From SIG78 sp045585955 (lineage in GTDB: Bacteria; Verrucomicrobiota; Lentisphaeria; Victivallales; Victivallaceae), in the NCBI GenBank assembly GCA_045585955.1, contig JAZMZK010000057.1, forward strand, positions 1 to 21,968: a stretch of 21,968 bases of DNA, given 5' to 3'. A model generated the notes under the pieces. The model did not search any database. It was not told the origin of the DNA and saw nothing but the letters and a program-made list of their open reading frames with translations. Positions 21,169 to 21,968 of the stretch are shown piece by piece; position 1 is the stretch's first letter; the number at the start of each line of letters is the position of its first letter. Made by a program: the position numbers and the translations under genes.

Positions 21169-21968
21169 ATCACAACGCTGCCTACTGCGTTGTTGCCGCC
21201 GCCGAAAATATAGCACACTCCCAAAAAACATCAAATCACAACCCTTGAGCCTTAAGGGCTTTTTGTGCTGCGAATATAGCACACTCCCAAAAAACATCAA
21301 ATCACAACACCTTGCCAGCAAGTAAGGTTTCAAGCATAAATATAGCACACTCCCAAAAAACATCAAATCACAACACCTTGCGGAAAAACTCAAATCATAT
21401 TTGCAATATAGCACACTCCCAAAAAACATCAAATCACAACCACCTCCGCATTGCCGTACACCCTCGCATTAATATAGCACACTCCCAAAAAACATCAAAT
21501 CACAACATATCGCCCGCATTGATAGCGGCATTGATGAATATAGCACACTCCCAAAAAACATCAAATCACAACCAGCAAGCCCTGCAGCAGCACCAGAGAA
21601 AAAATATAGCACACTCCCAAAAAACATCAAATCACAACTGATAGATTGCCAAGAAATTTTAGACGCTTAATATAGCACACTCCCAAAAAACATCAAATCA
21701 CAACTAATACCCGCCAGCGCCGCCATTTTCAGATAATATAGCACACTCCCAAAAAACATCAAATCACAACAATGATACTTCACGGTCTGCACCTCGTATG
21801 AATATAGCACACTCCCAAAAAACATCAAATCACAACATCAGTGTCTATGCACACTTGAGCCACTGTAATATAGCACACTCCCAAAAAACATCAAATCACA
21901 ACATCTCGGTACCACTCCGCAAAAGCTTCGCGAATATAGCACACTCCCAAAAAACATCAAATCACAAC
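21141..21968 (-). CRISPR. Type II-C CRISPR array, 13 repeats and 12 spacers in window
   Basis: Thirteen repeats of 36 bases start at 21141 and recur every 66 bases, with twelve spacers of exactly 30 bases. The repeats appear identical throughout. The last repeat ends on the last base of the window, so the array continues beyond it. In crRNA orientation (minus strand) the repeat starts GTTGTGATTTGATG and ends GTGTGCTATATT, like other II-C repeats. Orientation follows from the tracrRNA anti-repeat match and from the promoter in each repeat. The spacers are all different, and none has an obvious match elsewhere in the window. Confidence 0.99.

Noticed and set aside
21136..21641. Open frames across the CRISPR repeats
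   Set aside because: The 66-base period is a multiple of three, so any frame open in the repeat recurs; the peptides are just the repeat translated.

Overview
The window looks like a chromosomal piece of a Lentisphaerae (Victivallis-like) or related PVC-group bacterium. The basis is inference from gene families. Two prepilin-like proteins have the FTLIELLVVIAIIAILAA leader and an H-X9-DG motif. They sit beside very large secreted glycan-degradation proteins with CBM9-like and GH123/DUF6067-like domains. A fused GntR-HTH/LacI-type sensor regulator is also present. No rRNA or tRNA gene was seen.

Layout. (1) 1-2060: the 3' part of an unrecognised gene, then an IS110-family DEDD recombinase followed by a structured non-coding tail that could hold its bridge RNA. 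(2) 2070-3415, minus strand: a TibC-type heptosyltransferase with its terminator. (3) 3416-5002: a repeat-rich stretch around a small ribosomal operon, rpsT plus a 29-residue bS22/mS38-like protein. The surrounding DNA holds 9-bp and 10-bp tandem arrays and inverted dispersed repeats. (4) 5003-9331, minus strand: a prepilin-like gene and a 1138-residue secreted CBM9/glycosidase-like protein, each with a clear sigma-70-type promoter. (5) 9387-15817: a module bounded by two direct copies of a 126-bp sequence. It contains a four-gene minus-strand operon (regulator, prepilin-like protein, GH123-like secreted protein, HpaI-type aldolase). It also contains a 162-bp gene remnant and a cluster of eight copies of a 19-bp motif. 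(6) 15965-21968: a type II-C CRISPR-Cas locus with tracrRNA (minus), cas9, cas1, cas2 and 13 repeats with 12 spacers. The array runs off the end of the window.

How the parts work together. The CRISPR locus appears complete. Cas9 keeps all RuvC and HNH residues, and no csn2 or cas4 lies between cas2 and the array. The minus-strand tracrRNA upstream of cas9 has an anti-repeat that pairs with the crRNA repeat in 8 bp plus 7 bp, separated by a UU/UU internal loop. It also has a GGC/GCC nexus and a terminator hairpin. Each repeat carries its own extended -10 promoter on the minus strand, as in Neisseria type II-C arrays, so each crRNA can be transcribed separately towards cas2. The metabolic operons look like a scavenging module for host or plant glycans: secreted proteins bind and cleave the polymer, the aldolase splits a 2-keto-3-deoxy sugar acid, and the regulator probably senses a sugar.

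The most notable points are the compact tracrRNA/cas9 divergent control region, the repeat-embedded promoters, the eight-copy 19-bp motif cluster next to the CRISPR locus, the direct repeats framing the sugar operon, and the structured region downstream of the IS110 recombinase.
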